From CAJXMH01 sp964001305 (GTDB lineage Bacteria; Bacteroidota; Bacteroidia; Flavobacteriales_E; Vicingaceae), in assembly GCA_964001305.1 (NCBI GenBank), contig CAXFAI010000024.1:3788-67787 (forward strand): DNA of 64,000 nucleotides, given 5' to 3'. The position numbers were made by a program, and so were the translations under genes. How positions within the stretch are numbered: position 1 is the first letter of the stretch; each line of letters starts with the position of its first letter. Below, piece by piece: positions 26,837 through 36,428 of this stretch. A model generated the notes under the pieces. The model was not told the origin of the DNA and did no database searches. It saw only the letters and a program-made list of their open reading frames with translations.

Positions 26837-28522
26837 CTAAAATGAATAAGTTAAACCTCCCCAAAAATTGAAACCTTGGAGCGGGTAGTCTTGGTATTTC
26901 TGATAATTGATTCCGAGCAAATTGTTAAACTGCAAGAAAGCCGATAGTTTTTTTGTATATCGGTACTCAAAGCTAAGATTAGCATCAAAAATTGGTGCTA
27001 ACTCTTCTACAAAATAGCTTCTATCAATAATATCTCCGGCTTGATTAACAGTTACCTCATTTACACCCTGTGCAAATTGTTTACCCCAATAAAACAAATC
27101 TACCTTTGCAATAATCTTGTCTTTCAAGTTATATAAAGCACTTGTACTAACCTTTACTTCTGGTCTATGCCATGCTTCAGCAATTTGATCGGTTTCGAAG
27201 GCAAAATATTCTCCCAAAGCAAAAAGTCGAATCTTTTCATTCATTCGATATATCAACTCTCCTTTTATTTGCCATTCTTGTAAATCATCATAAATCAAAT
27301 TAAACTCTTTGGCTAGAATTTGATTACCGAAAGAGGGTTTAATGTAAAAATGTGCATTTTCCGAATTAACTCGAGCTACAGATGTATTGAATGATATTTG
27401 CTTGCTTAAGGTTCCTCTTAAACCGGCATAGATGTTATACTTTTCATTTGTACTTAGCAGATTTAATTGCTCATTAACAAATGGGTTTTCTTGAGTAATC
27501 GAACGATAGTTGTTTCTCTTTACTTCCCCCTTTATCCCTGCATAAGGAATCAATATATCATCAATAACATCATATTTTACTTCGGCCAACGGATAAAAGT
27601 GAAAATTGGTTTCATCAGTAACATTGGCATAAATACCAAGTCCTGCTTTAATCTTAAATCGCTGACCAGAAGTACTGATTTGCGGTTTTGCAGCAAAAAT
27701 TCCACTTTCTTGACCAAGTTCATACTTGCTATAATCAGCTATCAAATCAAGTTCATACAAATCTGTATCAACAATCTGGCTCAAATTTCCATTAGCCAAA
27801 ATTTGTAATTCAGAAGCAGAAGAAGCGTTTGTTAAGTGATTAAATTGAGCGCTAACATCATGTCGAATGTTGAATGAATCTTGCTTTGTGGTTACCAATC
27901 GGAATGCTCCACCAATCGAGCTATAAGTTTGATTCAAATTCTCTTCATTCAATTCTGAGAATGAAATCTGAGGTGTTTCATACAAGCCGTAATAATTGAA
28001 ATCATGATGGTCATAGTACAGCTTTCCTTCTAAAGTATTTGCTTTCCAAAATCGCTTTCCAAACACCTCAACATGAGCTTTGCTAAAACCACTTTTCTCA
28101 TACTCATTCAATTCAGATTGATTAAGGTACTTCGCTTGGGCACCTATTGCATATTCTTTAGAGCGTTGGTTTGAATAATATACATCAGCAAATGGTATTA
28201 GGCTATTACCTACTCCCACCTTTGCATATCCATTATACAACTTAACTAATGGCTCTCCTTTAATTCTTGCAGCACTAATTTTTTCAGGAGTAAAAGAAAC
28301 ATGTTGAGGCTTGTGAATAAACCGATACTCTAAGTCTGTATTAATTTTAAAAGTGTCGTTTATCTCTGGGTTAAACGAAATTTTATCTACATCAATTAAA
28401 AGGGGCTTGTATTCCTTAACAACTTTAAATGTATCACTCTTCAAATTAGTCTGAGCTTTCAGTCCAAATCCGCAAATAATAGATAATAGCAAGAAGCAAT
28501 ATTTAGCACTATTCTTCATCAT
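26837..28522 (-). CDS. Outer-membrane beta-barrel protein (TonB-receptor-like barrel without plug)
   Basis: A 561-residue protein with a signal peptide (about 1-24, ending GLKAQ), a short N-terminal region (FKVVKEYKPLLIDVDKIS) and then alternating hydrophobic strands through to a terminal aromatic residue (GGLTYSF), as in outer-membrane barrels. It resembles the barrel part of TonB-dependent receptors, but no plug domain is seen, so active transport is doubtful. Its start overlaps the end of the upstream TPR gene by 14 bases; the second Met (28517-28519) is an equally good start. The pair probably works together at the outer membrane. No specific function recognised. Confidence 0.7.
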   Translation of the reverse strand: MMKNSAKYCFLLLSIICGFGLKAQTNLKSDTFKVVKEYKPLLIDVDKISFNPEINDTFKINTDLEYRFIHKPQHVSFTPEKISAARIKGEPLVKLYNGYAKVGVGNSLIPFADVYYSNQRSKEYAIGAQAKYLNQSELNEYEKSGFSKAHVEVFGKRFWKANTLEGKLYYDHHDFNYYGLYETPQISFSELNEENLNQTYSSIGGAFRLVTTKQDSFNIRHDVSAQFNHLTNASSASELQILANGNLSQIVDTDLYELDLIADYSKYELGQESGIFAAKPQISTSGQRFKIKAGLGIYANVTDETNFHFYPLAEVKYDVIDDILIPYAGIKGEVKRNNYRSITQENPFVNEQLNLLSTNEKYNIYAGLRGTLSKQISFNTSVARVNSENAHFYIKPSFGNQILAKEFNLIYDDLQEWQIKGELIYRMNEKIRLFALGEYFAFETDQIAEAWHRPEVKVSTSALYNLKDKIIAKVDLFYWGKQFAQGVNEVTVNQAGDIIDRSYFVEELAPIFDANLSFEYRYTKKLSAFLQFNNLLGINYQKYQDYPLQGFNFWGGLTYSF

Positions 28523-31500
28523 TTGCCTCCTTTACTGTTTTAACAGATGTTGTATCACTTTCAAACAACTTAGAATTCTCTTCTTCATTATTGTTTAGCT
28601 CTATTTCAATTATCTCTTCTTCTTCTATTTGTTTCTTCTCTGAATCATTAAGTATTCTCAACTTCTCTTTTGCAATACTCAAAAGCTCCTCGTCTTCTGC
28701 GTTATCAATCACACTTTGAAAAGTAACTCTAGCATTGTATGCATCTCCTTTAGCAATAAAGTTGTCCGCCAACAAAATAAATCCCTTTGCAATCCAATAT
28801 GGAAAAGATGGAACTTGATCAACAAGCAAGTAAATCATTGAATCACTTTCCGCATAATTCCCTTTTAAATAATGCATTTGTGCTAGCATATACTTGGCTT
28901 CTGCTCCAAATTTGGTCTTTGCACTTGATAAAGTGTCCAGATAAAATTCTGATTGCTGATAATTCTCCTGCTCAAAATATGTTTTAGCCAGAGTAAGTTG
29001 AGCCTTCTGCCACAAATCGGTTGGAAGCAAGCTCCCATCAAGCATCGTTTTGGCATATTCTGAAGCTGATTTGTAATCTTCTTTTTCAAAATATATTTCC
29101 ATAAGAGCAATTCGAGCTTGATTCTGATTGGTTGTTCTTACCGCTGTAGAAAGTAACTCTTTATATAATACGGCTGCACTATCTAGGTAATCCATAGATC
29201 GGTAAATTCGTGCTAATTCAACCAAAGCTTTCTCTGTAAATTTATTTGCAGGCTTGTCTAGTACAAATTCAAAATCGCTAGCAGCTTCTTGATCAAAACC
29301 TGCTGCAGCTTCACAGCTACCTCTATAAAAGTGTGCATTCAAGCTAAACACACCTTCGGGATAACGCTTTAGATAATTGGTAAAGTCTCGCGTTGCCTTT
29401 TCACAATTCCCTTCCAAATAATTATTTTCTGCTATAACATAGGCTGTTGAATCAAGTTTTGCTTTTGAAATATTTGCAAACGGAACGCCATTTATATAAT
29501 CTTCAAATGCTTCAGCATCGCCTTTATCAATATAGATTTTACGAATTTTTTCAAGTGCTGCTGATGCATGAGATGAGTTACCATAATTCTTCACTACTGT
29601 GTTAAAGGCGTTTAAAGCAAGATCATCTGCCCTTTGGTTATAATGAATTAAACCAACCTTAAGGTGGGCTTCAGCTAGATAGTTACTTTTTGGAAAATCA
29701 TTGATTAACTGATTATAATAGGCTAAGGCTTCTTGCTCTTGCTTTAACAATAAGTAAGTTTTCCCTAATTCAAAAAGAGCATCATCTTTATAGACTGATT
29801 GCTCATTAGTCTTCACCAGTTTCTTCAACAATTGAGCTTTATTCTGATAATTAGCTTGAACTCCATATGAAATAGCTGATTGTAACAAGGCATAATCTTT
29901 ATCCTTTATACCAATTTTTTCAGCTTCAGCATAGGCTTCAATTGCTTTATTATATTGTTTTTGAATAAAGTAACTATCTCCAATTCTCAAATAGGCATCA
30001 TTAATCAATCCTTTGTCTTTGGCATTTGCATTCTCTATGTATTCATTTAACCAAAAGATGGTTGATTTATAGGATCGCTTCTCATAGTACACATAGCCTA
30101 AATGATAATACCCTTTGCTGTAGTAATCCAAAGACCTAGCTCCTGAACTTGCTAAAAAGTCAGAAAAGTAATTTGCGGCATTGTCATAATCTCCTAATCT
30201 ATAAAAAGCCTCTGCCATCCAAAATTGAGCTCCTGCTCTAATCTTAGGTTCATAATTGTGATTCAGTGAAATTTGAAATTTTTCAACTGCCTCTAAATAA
30301 TTTTGTTCATTAAACAACTCAACTCCTCTGTAATAAGCCACTCTCTGCTTGGCTTGCAACAGTTCAATATCCTTGCTATTTATTCGATTCAATGACTTGA
30401 GCGCCTCTTCATAATTCTTAGTAGTATAATACACCCCAATCATATATTCATAAGCATCCTTTATTTTATTTGAATTGGGATAGTTAGAAATAAACTCTTC
30501 AAATGCTAAAATGGCATCATCGTATGGATGATATGAAAGCTCATAGGCTAACTTGGCATAATTAAACAGCGCATCTTCTGTCAATTCATCATCAACATTT
30601 AGCTTGTAAGCATTTCTAAAGGCCTGCTTAGCAGCTAATTTGTTCTTACTTTTTATACCACTTTCACCTATGTTATAATATGCCGATTGACTTAAGGTAT
30701 CATTATCTCCAATACTCTTTTCGAGGAAACTCATTGCCTCTGAATATTGAGCTGTTTCAAAGTAGGCAATTCCTAGTTGATAATAATCAACTTCTACACC
30801 CGCCTTACGTTCTAAAAAAGCCGACAAATAAGGAATCGCTTCTTTATATTTTTTGGTTTTATAATATGAATCTCCAACTAACTTCCGAATCTCCAATTCT
30901 CGTTTAGGAGATTCGGATTCTAGAATTGCAGGAGCATAAGCAAGCAATTCATCGTACTTGCCTTGCATATAATAAAGTTGACTCAGGTAATAAGGCACCA
31001 AAGGACCAAATTGCGGTTCATTTTCGATCTTTTTAAAATGCACAACAGCGGTTTCATACTTGCCTTCAAAATAGGCAATATGGGCATAATAGTAGCGAGC
31101 GGCTGAAACATATTCATTATCAGTATCCTTGATTTCATAAAAGCTACTTGCCGATTTGGTATATTCCTCTAATTGAAAATGAGCGTATCCTTTCTTAAAA
31201 TAGTACTCTGCTCTTTCTTTCTCCGATAGATCAAGGGGATGTAATTTACCTAACCACTCTAATACTTCTTCATAATCCTTTTTTCGGAACATGTAATTAG
31301 CCAATTGAAAATAGGCCGAATTGATATGCACACTTTCCGGATGCTTTTCAATAAACTTTTTCAATAAAGCATTCGCATTGCTATGAAATAAATGAATTGC
31401 ACATAAGGCTTGGTAATACTCTGCTTCAATTCGAACTTCTGAATGAACGTCTGAAATACTCTCAATCGTCTTTTCAAAATATGCCTGAGCCGGAGTAAAT

Positions 31501-31652
31501 TTCTCTTTCTGAAATAATTCTAACGCATTCTCAAAATCAGGATATCGTTCCTGAAAAACAAGACTTTGCTGCCCAATAGCTTGGTAACTAACCAAAAGAC
31601 AAAGCGTAAGAAGATGGCTAAATAATAGTACTTTTAGAAAACAATTATTCAC
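28509..31652 (-). CDS. Large TPR protein, exported
   Basis: A 1047-residue protein with a signal peptide (about 1-28) and roughly twenty or more tetratricopeptide-like repeats of about 34 residues covering nearly the whole length (for example YFKKGYAHFQLEEYTKSASS, ALFELGKTYLLLKQEQEALA). It ends in a Glu-rich acidic tail of about 45 residues. The repeats resemble BamD/YbgF-type TPRs, pointing to a periplasmic scaffold. It is followed by an overlapping outer-membrane barrel gene, so it may hold or feed that barrel. A weak promoter (TACCTTTA, 31691-31698) lies about 40 bases before the start. Function otherwise unknown. Confidence 0.8.
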   Translation of the reverse strand: MNNCFLKVLLFSHLLTLCLLVSYQAIGQQSLVFQERYPDFENALELFQKEKFTPAQAYFEKTIESISDVHSEVRIEAEYYQALCAIHLFHSNANALLKKFIEKHPESVHINSAYFQLANYMFRKKDYEEVLEWLGKLHPLDLSEKERAEYYFKKGYAHFQLEEYTKSASSFYEIKDTDNEYVSAARYYYAHIAYFEGKYETAVVHFKKIENEPQFGPLVPYYLSQLYYMQGKYDELLAYAPAILESESPKRELEIRKLVGDSYYKTKKYKEAIPYLSAFLERKAGVEVDYYQLGIAYFETAQYSEAMSFLEKSIGDNDTLSQSAYYNIGESGIKSKNKLAAKQAFRNAYKLNVDDELTEDALFNYAKLAYELSYHPYDDAILAFEEFISNYPNSNKIKDAYEYMIGVYYTTKNYEEALKSLNRINSKDIELLQAKQRVAYYRGVELFNEQNYLEAVEKFQISLNHNYEPKIRAGAQFWMAEAFYRLGDYDNAANYFSDFLASSGARSLDYYSKGYYHLGYVYYEKRSYKSTIFWLNEYIENANAKDKGLINDAYLRIGDSYFIQKQYNKAIEAYAEAEKIGIKDKDYALLQSAISYGVQANYQNKAQLLKKLVKTNEQSVYKDDALFELGKTYLLLKQEQEALAYYNQLINDFPKSNYLAEAHLKVGLIHYNQRADDLALNAFNTVVKNYGNSSHASAALEKIRKIYIDKGDAEAFEDYINGVPFANISKAKLDSTAYVIAENNYLEGNCEKATRDFTNYLKRYPEGVFSLNAHFYRGSCEAAAGFDQEAASDFEFVLDKPANKFTEKALVELARIYRSMDYLDSAAVLYKELLSTAVRTTNQNQARIALMEIYFEKEDYKSASEYAKTMLDGSLLPTDLWQKAQLTLAKTYFEQENYQQSEFYLDTLSSAKTKFGAEAKYMLAQMHYLKGNYAESDSMIYLLVDQVPSFPYWIAKGFILLADNFIAKGDAYNARVTFQSVIDNAEDEELLSIAKEKLRILNDSEKKQIEEEEIIEIELNNNEEENSKLFESDTTSVKTVKEANDEE

Positions 31653-31802
31653 TTGAAAATTCCCTGATTTAGAGTGGCATTAATAACGTTTAAAGGTAGC
31701 TTAAAGGCCAAGTGCTATGGCAATTTTACCTTGAAGTTATCAACGCGTTTTTGTTGATATAATTGCAATTCTAAAAGTGAAGAAAGTAGAAATCAATCGA
31801 CT

Positions 31803-31831
31803 TTTGAATTAGTCAAGCTTTTATATTTTTG
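31803..31831 (+). promoter_or_regulatory. Promoter of ftsE
   Basis: TTTG (31803-31806), a 17-base spacer and TATTTTTG (31824-31831) fit the Bacteroidota consensus exactly. The ftsE ATG is 18 bases downstream. Confidence 0.6.
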
Positions 31832-31848
31832 TATACAAAGATTTTATA

Positions 31849-32544
31849 ATGCCAGGTACTGCAATAATAGAATTAAACAGTGTAAACGTTTTCCAGAAAA
31901 AGCATCTTGTTCTTTCAAATATTGGAATGCGAATTGAAAAAGGCGAAATGGTTTACTTAGTTGGTAAAAACGGAAGTGGCAAGAGTAGCTTTTTAAAAAC
32001 CTTGTATGGAGAATTAAAACTTCAAGAAGGCAAAGCCACTGTTGCAGGGCATGAGTTACAAGATTTAAAACGAAAGAAAGTCCCTTTTTTGAGAAGAAAA
32101 ATAGGTATCGTCTTTCAAGATTTTCAATTGCTTTCAGATCGATCAATTAACGACAATTTAAAGTTTGTGATGAGAGCAACGGGGTGGAAAAACAAAAAGG
32201 AAATTAATGAAGGAATTCAAGTTGTTCTTGAGAAAGTAGGATTGGGAAATAAAGGCTTTAAAATGCCGCACGAACTTTCTGGAGGGGAACAACAACGTGT
32301 TGCAATTGCAAGAGCTTTGTTAAATGATCCTGAAATTATACTTGCCGATGAACCTACAGGAAATTTAGATCCTGAAACTTCTATAGAAATCATGAAGCTC
32401 TTGGTTTCTATTAGCCAAAATAATAAAGCTGTCTTGGTCGCCACGCATGACTATGAGTTAATTCGAAAATTTCCAGGTAGAATTTTACAGTTTGAGAACG
32501 AGACAATCACCGAACCTGAACCAACAATTCCTGCTTCAAACTAA
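31849..32544 (+). CDS. ftsE: Cell-division ATP-binding protein FtsE
   Basis: A 231-residue ABC ATPase with Walker A GKNGSGKS (39-46), signature LSGGEQQRVAIARAL, Walker B ILADEPTGNLD and an H-loop histidine (VATHDYEL). The sequence is closest to FtsE/LolD-type ATPases; the N-terminal half, with GVFQDFQLL-like IVFQDFQLLSDRSI, favours FtsE. FtsE works with the membrane protein FtsX at the septum, but no ftsX is adjacent here, as is common in Bacteroidota. The stop codon overlaps the stop of the convergent glycosyltransferase gene by four bases. Confidence 0.82.
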   Translation: MPGTAIIELNSVNVFQKKHLVLSNIGMRIEKGEMVYLVGKNGSGKSSFLKTLYGELKLQEGKATVAGHELQDLKRKKVPFLRRKIGIVFQDFQLLSDRSINDNLKFVMRATGWKNKKEINEGIQVVLEKVGLGNKGFKMPHELSGGEQQRVAIARALLNDPEIILADEPTGNLDPETSIEIMKLLVSISQNNKAVLVATHDYELIRKFPGRILQFENETITEPEPTIPASN

Positions 32545-33437
32545 GTTTTAAAGACAGAACTTAAGTAGCAAAGCTTCCAAATGGTAAAAAGCCAAAGATT
32601 ATTCCCCCCCTGGTTAAAGTACTCTTCCAAAGGCTTCCCGAACAATTTATAATTTAACTTTAAAACCCAAGTTAAACGCATCTCCTTTAGCTTAAAATAT
32701 CCTGATAATAACTTAACGTGCTTTACAAATCCTTGCTCCTGATTTAGCAAATTATAGATATAAATCAGATTTTCTATTCCCGCTTTACTCTTTTTTATGA
32801 ATTCTGAATTGAGCTCTGAAACTGAGTTTAAAACAGGGTTTTGAATATGAGAGATTGCCACTCCTTCTTGTTCCAACCTAAATCCCATTAAAGTATCTTC
32901 ATGACCATATTTTGTCAAACTTTCTTCAAAAGGAATTTTCTCCAAAAGCTTTTTTCTAATCACAAAATTGTTGGTCATAAACGTCCGGTAGGGATTTTTC
33001 TTTCGAAAGTCTACTGTTTGTGCTTCGACTTGATTTCCATACTTCCACCTTAAGCTATTTTCTTTGATTGGTTTTTGCTTCGAATAAAGACTTCTCCCAC
33101 AAATTACTCCAGCTTCATCTTTCTTTACTTCATCTAAATAACAAATCAAAAAATCATCCTTAATGATTTTTGAATCTCCATCTATAAACAATAGAAAATC
33201 ATGCTTAGCATGGAGAAGAAATCGATTTCTAATCTTAGCTCTTCCCACGTTTTCTTTTAGCTGAATATATTGAATTGGAGACAAAAGTCTGGATAAGTCT
33301 AAGCGATTCTCAATATTTGAGGCGTCATCAATTACAATTAGTTCAATTGGTTTTTCTTGGGATTTTATTTGAGTCAATAAGGAATTAATCAACTCATAAT
33401 TTGGATAATTATAAAGCGGAATGCAAATACTAAGCAC
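32541..33437 (-). CDS. Glycosyltransferase family 2 protein
   Basis: A 298-residue GT-A fold enzyme: N-terminal LSICIPLYNYPNYELINSL, nucleotide-sugar binding IDDASN (about 37-42) and the metal-binding DGD motif in LLFIDGDSKI (about 92-101), with the acceptor region GHEDTLMGFRLEQEG. It should transfer a sugar from a nucleotide donor to a surface polysaccharide or lipid, substrate unknown. It overlaps the upstream GT4 gene by 8 bases. A run of seven G (minus strand; 32604-32610) lies in its last ~25 codons, a possible slippage site. Confidence 0.85.
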   Translation of the reverse strand: MLSICIPLYNYPNYELINSLLTQIKSQEKPIELIVIDDASNIENRLDLSRLLSPIQYIQLKENVGRAKIRNRFLLHAKHDFLLFIDGDSKIIKDDFLICYLDEVKKDEAGVICGRSLYSKQKPIKENSLRWKYGNQVEAQTVDFRKKNPYRTFMTNNFVIRKKLLEKIPFEESLTKYGHEDTLMGFRLEQEGVAISHIQNPVLNSVSELNSEFIKKSKAGIENLIYIYNLLNQEQGFVKHVKLLSGYFKLKEMRLTWVLKLNYKLFGKPLEEYFNQGGNNLWLFTIWKLCYLSSVFKT

Positions 33438-34533
33438 GTTGAGAAGCTTTATTGATTAGCTGAATAAGTTTAACTTCTTCATTTCTCCAAGTAAACCTTT
33501 CAGCCAAGGCTGAACAGTTTTCACTCCATAAATCCAATTTATTAGAAACTAACATTTCATTGATTTGATTTCCCATAGCTTCAGGATCGCGGCTCATTAA
33601 CTCCTCTCCAATTTCAACCTTGCCAATTAACTTTTTAAACTCTATTAAATCTGAATAGAGAATTGGAGTTCTAGTATTTAAATAGTCAAATAACTTATTA
33701 GGTAAAGCATAAGTATAATTTTTACCCAATTTTTCTTCTAAAGAAACTCCTAATAGACTTGCTTGAGTGTGTTTTATTAATTCTTGTGGAGAAAGTCTAC
33801 CTAAAAATTTGACTTTTTCTTGCAACTCTAATTTATTTCTTAGGCTAACCAACTCCTCTTTGATGTCACCATCCCCTGCAATTAAAAAAACCGCTTCATC
33901 AACAAAAGTCATTGCCTGAATTACGTGTTCTATCCCTCGCCCTACGTTCAAAGCCCCTTGATAGATAATCTGTCTCTTCTTTTTTGAAGTATGACTCTTA
34001 TTATTCTTAATTGGAAAATTTCGAACTACCAAGAACTCCTTTTTATATTTCTGTGCGTATTCCTTAGCAATCATTTCTCCAACGGTTATGCAATAATCTA
34101 ACTTTGGTAAAATATAGGATTCTATACTTTCCCAAAAAGCTTTTACCCTTTTTCTATGAATCAATTCCGGCACCTCGGTAAAGTACTCATGACTATCATA
34201 GATAAGCGGAACTTTTTTCAGTTTTGAGACTAAAAAATTAGCAGGCAGGGTATCTAAATCATTTGCGTAGAGTATGTCTACTTTACTAAACAATAAATAA
34301 AAAAAGAGTCGAATATTAAAGCAAGCATAAAATAAAAAACCGCTATTACACAACAAGTTAAACCTCTTTTGACGGTAGTCCTTTGGGGCAAAGTTTAGAC
34401 TACTCTTTCGCTTTCTTCCTACAAGGGTCACAGCAAAACCATTTGTTGACAAACTACTAGCAATTTTTTGAACTCTCTGGTCTGTAGAAAGGTCAGTAGT
34501 GACAGAAACTATGATGGTTTTGTTTGCTGGCAT
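33430..34533 (-). CDS. Glycosyltransferase family 4-like (GT-B) protein
   Basis: A GT-B glycosyltransferase of 367 residues from the chosen start. The C-terminal half has the donor-site features YQGALNVGRGIEHVIQAM, FLIAGDGDIKEEL, VKFLGRLSPQEL and LPNKLFDYLNTRTPI. The frame extends eleven codons upstream to 34566, but the protein fold begins with MPANKTIIVSVTTDLSTDQRV, so the ATG at 34531-34533 is preferred. It overlaps the GT2 gene by 8 bases and is divergent from murB. The pair is likely to act on a cell-surface glycan. Confidence 0.82.
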   Translation of the reverse strand: MPANKTIIVSVTTDLSTDQRVQKIASSLSTNGFAVTLVGRKRKSSLNFAPKDYRQKRFNLLCNSGFLFYACFNIRLFFYLLFSKVDILYANDLDTLPANFLVSKLKKVPLIYDSHEYFTEVPELIHRKRVKAFWESIESYILPKLDYCITVGEMIAKEYAQKYKKEFLVVRNFPIKNNKSHTSKKKRQIIYQGALNVGRGIEHVIQAMTFVDEAVFLIAGDGDIKEELVSLRNKLELQEKVKFLGRLSPQELIKHTQASLLGVSLEEKLGKNYTYALPNKLFDYLNTRTPILYSDLIEFKKLIGKVEIGEELMSRDPEAMGNQINEMLVSNKLDLWSENCSALAERFTWRNEEVKLIQLINKASQRA

Positions 34534-34645
34534 AAGTAGCGAAAATGAGCATTTTTTAAATGACAATAGCTTTCAAACTATTTAAAGTTAATAAATGAAT
34601 TCAGGAACTTTAAAATGAATGAAAACAAACTACATATTTGCCTAC

Positions 34646-35668
34646 ATGAATATTCTTTCAAATTTTGAACTTGACAAATACAACACATTTGGCATTAAAG
34701 CTAAATCTAAATTCTTTTTAACAATCAACAATTTAGAAGATGCTCAGCATTTCTTCAAAAAGCTAGCATTTGAGTTTGAGCCTATTTTAATTCTGGGTGG
34801 TGGAAGTAATATTTTATTACTATCAGATTTTGATGGCTTAGTTCTTCAAAACCAAATAAAGGGAATTGATCTAGTAAAAGAAGACGAAGAACATGTTTGG
34901 CTAAAAGTTGGAGCAGGCGAAAATTGGCATGAGTTTGTACTTTATACGATTGAAAACAATTGGTCAGGTATAGAAAACTTATCATTAATCCCAGGAAATG
35001 TTGGCGCAAGTCCTATGCAGAATATTGGTGCTTACGGGGTAGAAGTAAAAAATGTGATTGAAAATGTGGAATGCGTCAATAAGTCAAATGGTGAGATTGA
35101 AGAATTCGATAATGCAAGCTGTGAATTTGGATACAGAACTAGCATTTTTAAAACCAGCCATAAGAATCAGTACTTCATTACGCATGTAACTTTTCGATTG
35201 AATAAAAAAGCACAGTTTCATATTAATTATGGGGCAATTAAAAGCGAATTGGAAAAACAAGGTGTTCAAGAATCAGAACTTTCAGCAAAAACAATTTCCG
35301 ATGCGGTAATCGCAATTCGACAAAGCAAATTACCCGACCCTAAAAAACTAGGTAATTCAGGTAGTTTTTTTAAGAATCCAATAGTTAACAAAGCTACTTA
35401 TCAGCGTTTAATTCAGGAGTTTGGCGACATGCCTGCATATCCACTTGAAAATGATGAAGTAAAACTAGCAGCTGGTTGGTTAATTGAAAAGGCAGGCTGG
35501 AAAGGCTATCGAAAAGGAGATGCGGGAGTGCATGAAAAGCAAGCTTTAGTTCTTGTAAATTATGGAAACGCTAGTGGTAGTGATATTTACGAATTATCTG
35601 AACAAATTCTACAATCGGTTAAAGCAAAATTTGGGGTTGAACTAGAACGAGAAGTTAATATCATTTAG
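34646..35668 (+). CDS. murB: UDP-N-acetylenolpyruvoylglucosamine reductase
   Basis: FAD-dependent reduction of UDP-GlcNAc-enolpyruvate to UDP-MurNAc in peptidoglycan precursor synthesis. Visible are NTFGIKAKSKFF, the FAD-binding GGGSNILLLSD, PGNVGASPMQNIGAYG, GYRTSIFK, and the catalytic-serine region NSGSFFKNP, with the C-terminal EKAGWKGYRKGDAGVHEKQA. The ATG at 34646 is preferred over one nine codons upstream because the family begins near NFELDKYNTF; length is then 340. It ends one base from the convergent CpsB-like gene. Confidence 0.94.
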   Translation: MNILSNFELDKYNTFGIKAKSKFFLTINNLEDAQHFFKKLAFEFEPILILGGGSNILLLSDFDGLVLQNQIKGIDLVKEDEEHVWLKVGAGENWHEFVLYTIENNWSGIENLSLIPGNVGASPMQNIGAYGVEVKNVIENVECVNKSNGEIEEFDNASCEFGYRTSIFKTSHKNQYFITHVTFRLNKKAQFHINYGAIKSELEKQGVQESELSAKTISDAVIAIRQSKLPDPKKLGNSGSFFKNPIVNKATYQRLIQEFGDMPAYPLENDEVKLAAGWLIEKAGWKGYRKGDAGVHEKQALVLVNYGNASGSDIYELSEQILQSVKAKFGVELEREVNII

Positions 35669-35669
35669 T

Positions 35670-36419
35670 TCATAACGTATGATTTAAAAGCTTACCGCTT
35701 TCAATCAGCTTATGCACATAGGGCTTTGTTCTAGCAATTTCAATTAACTGTTGATGTCCTTGATTATGACAATCTGTTCCTAAAAATGAAATCAAGTCTT
35801 CATCAACTAAGCGTTCTGCAATTTTTTGTGTTTCTGGTGAATAATGACCGATAAAAGATAAGATATTCACTTGTAGAAAAACCCCTTTATCTTTCATTTC
35901 GCGAAATTTTTCAAAATCATTATACCAAAAGCCGTAGCGCTCAGGATGCGCTAAAATTGGTTTATATCCTTGTGTTTGCATTTCAAAAATAACGGAAGCT
36001 AAATTTGGAGATTCTGCAATAAAGGGCAATTCAAATAAGACATGCTGATCCCCAAAAGTTAGTAACTCTTTCGCTTTTACTTTATCTTCAAGTGTTTCAT
36101 CTAAATAATACTCTGCAGCAGCCTCAAAGCCCAATTGACTACCTTTCTTCTTCAGCTCATTCCTTACCTCATCTCTCCCTCCTAAAATTATTTCAGGAGT
36201 ATTTCGGTAAAAGTCAGACATAACATGTGGAGTTGTAATGACTTTGTCATAGCCCCAAGACTCAAACTTAGTAAGCATTTCCATAGAATCTTCCAGACTC
36301 TTCGATCCATCGTCTATGGCAGGAATTAAATGCGAATGAAAGTCTACTTTTAGTTGCCCCAAGTTGATTGGTTCCAACACAGCTTCTTTCTTCCCAAATA
36401 ATTTACCTAACCAACTCAT
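35670..36419 (-). CDS. CpsB/CapC-like tyrosine-protein phosphatase (PHP family)
   Basis: A 249-residue metal-dependent phosphatase of the PHP fold. Metal ligands are visible in KVDFHSHLIPAIDDGSK (about 25-41), TTPHVMSDFY, LAHPERYGFW and LGTDCHNQGH. In other bacteria CpsB/Wzb-type PHP phosphatases dephosphorylate the tyrosine autokinase that controls capsule chain length. It is the last gene of the eight-gene sugar-nucleotide operon, which fits that role; no Wzc-like kinase is in the window. The neighbouring epimerase ends 9 bases upstream. Confidence 0.87.
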   Translation of the reverse strand: MSWLGKLFGKKEAVLEPINLGQLKVDFHSHLIPAIDDGSKSLEDSMEMLTKFESWGYDKVITTPHVMSDFYRNTPEIILGGRDEVRNELKKKGSQLGFEAAAEYYLDETLEDKVKAKELLTFGDQHVLFELPFIAESPNLASVIFEMQTQGYKPILAHPERYGFWYNDFEKFREMKDKGVFLQVNILSFIGHYSPETQKIAERLVDEDLISFLGTDCHNQGHQQLIEIARTKPYVHKLIESGKLLNHTL

Positions 36420-36428
36420 ATAAAATAT

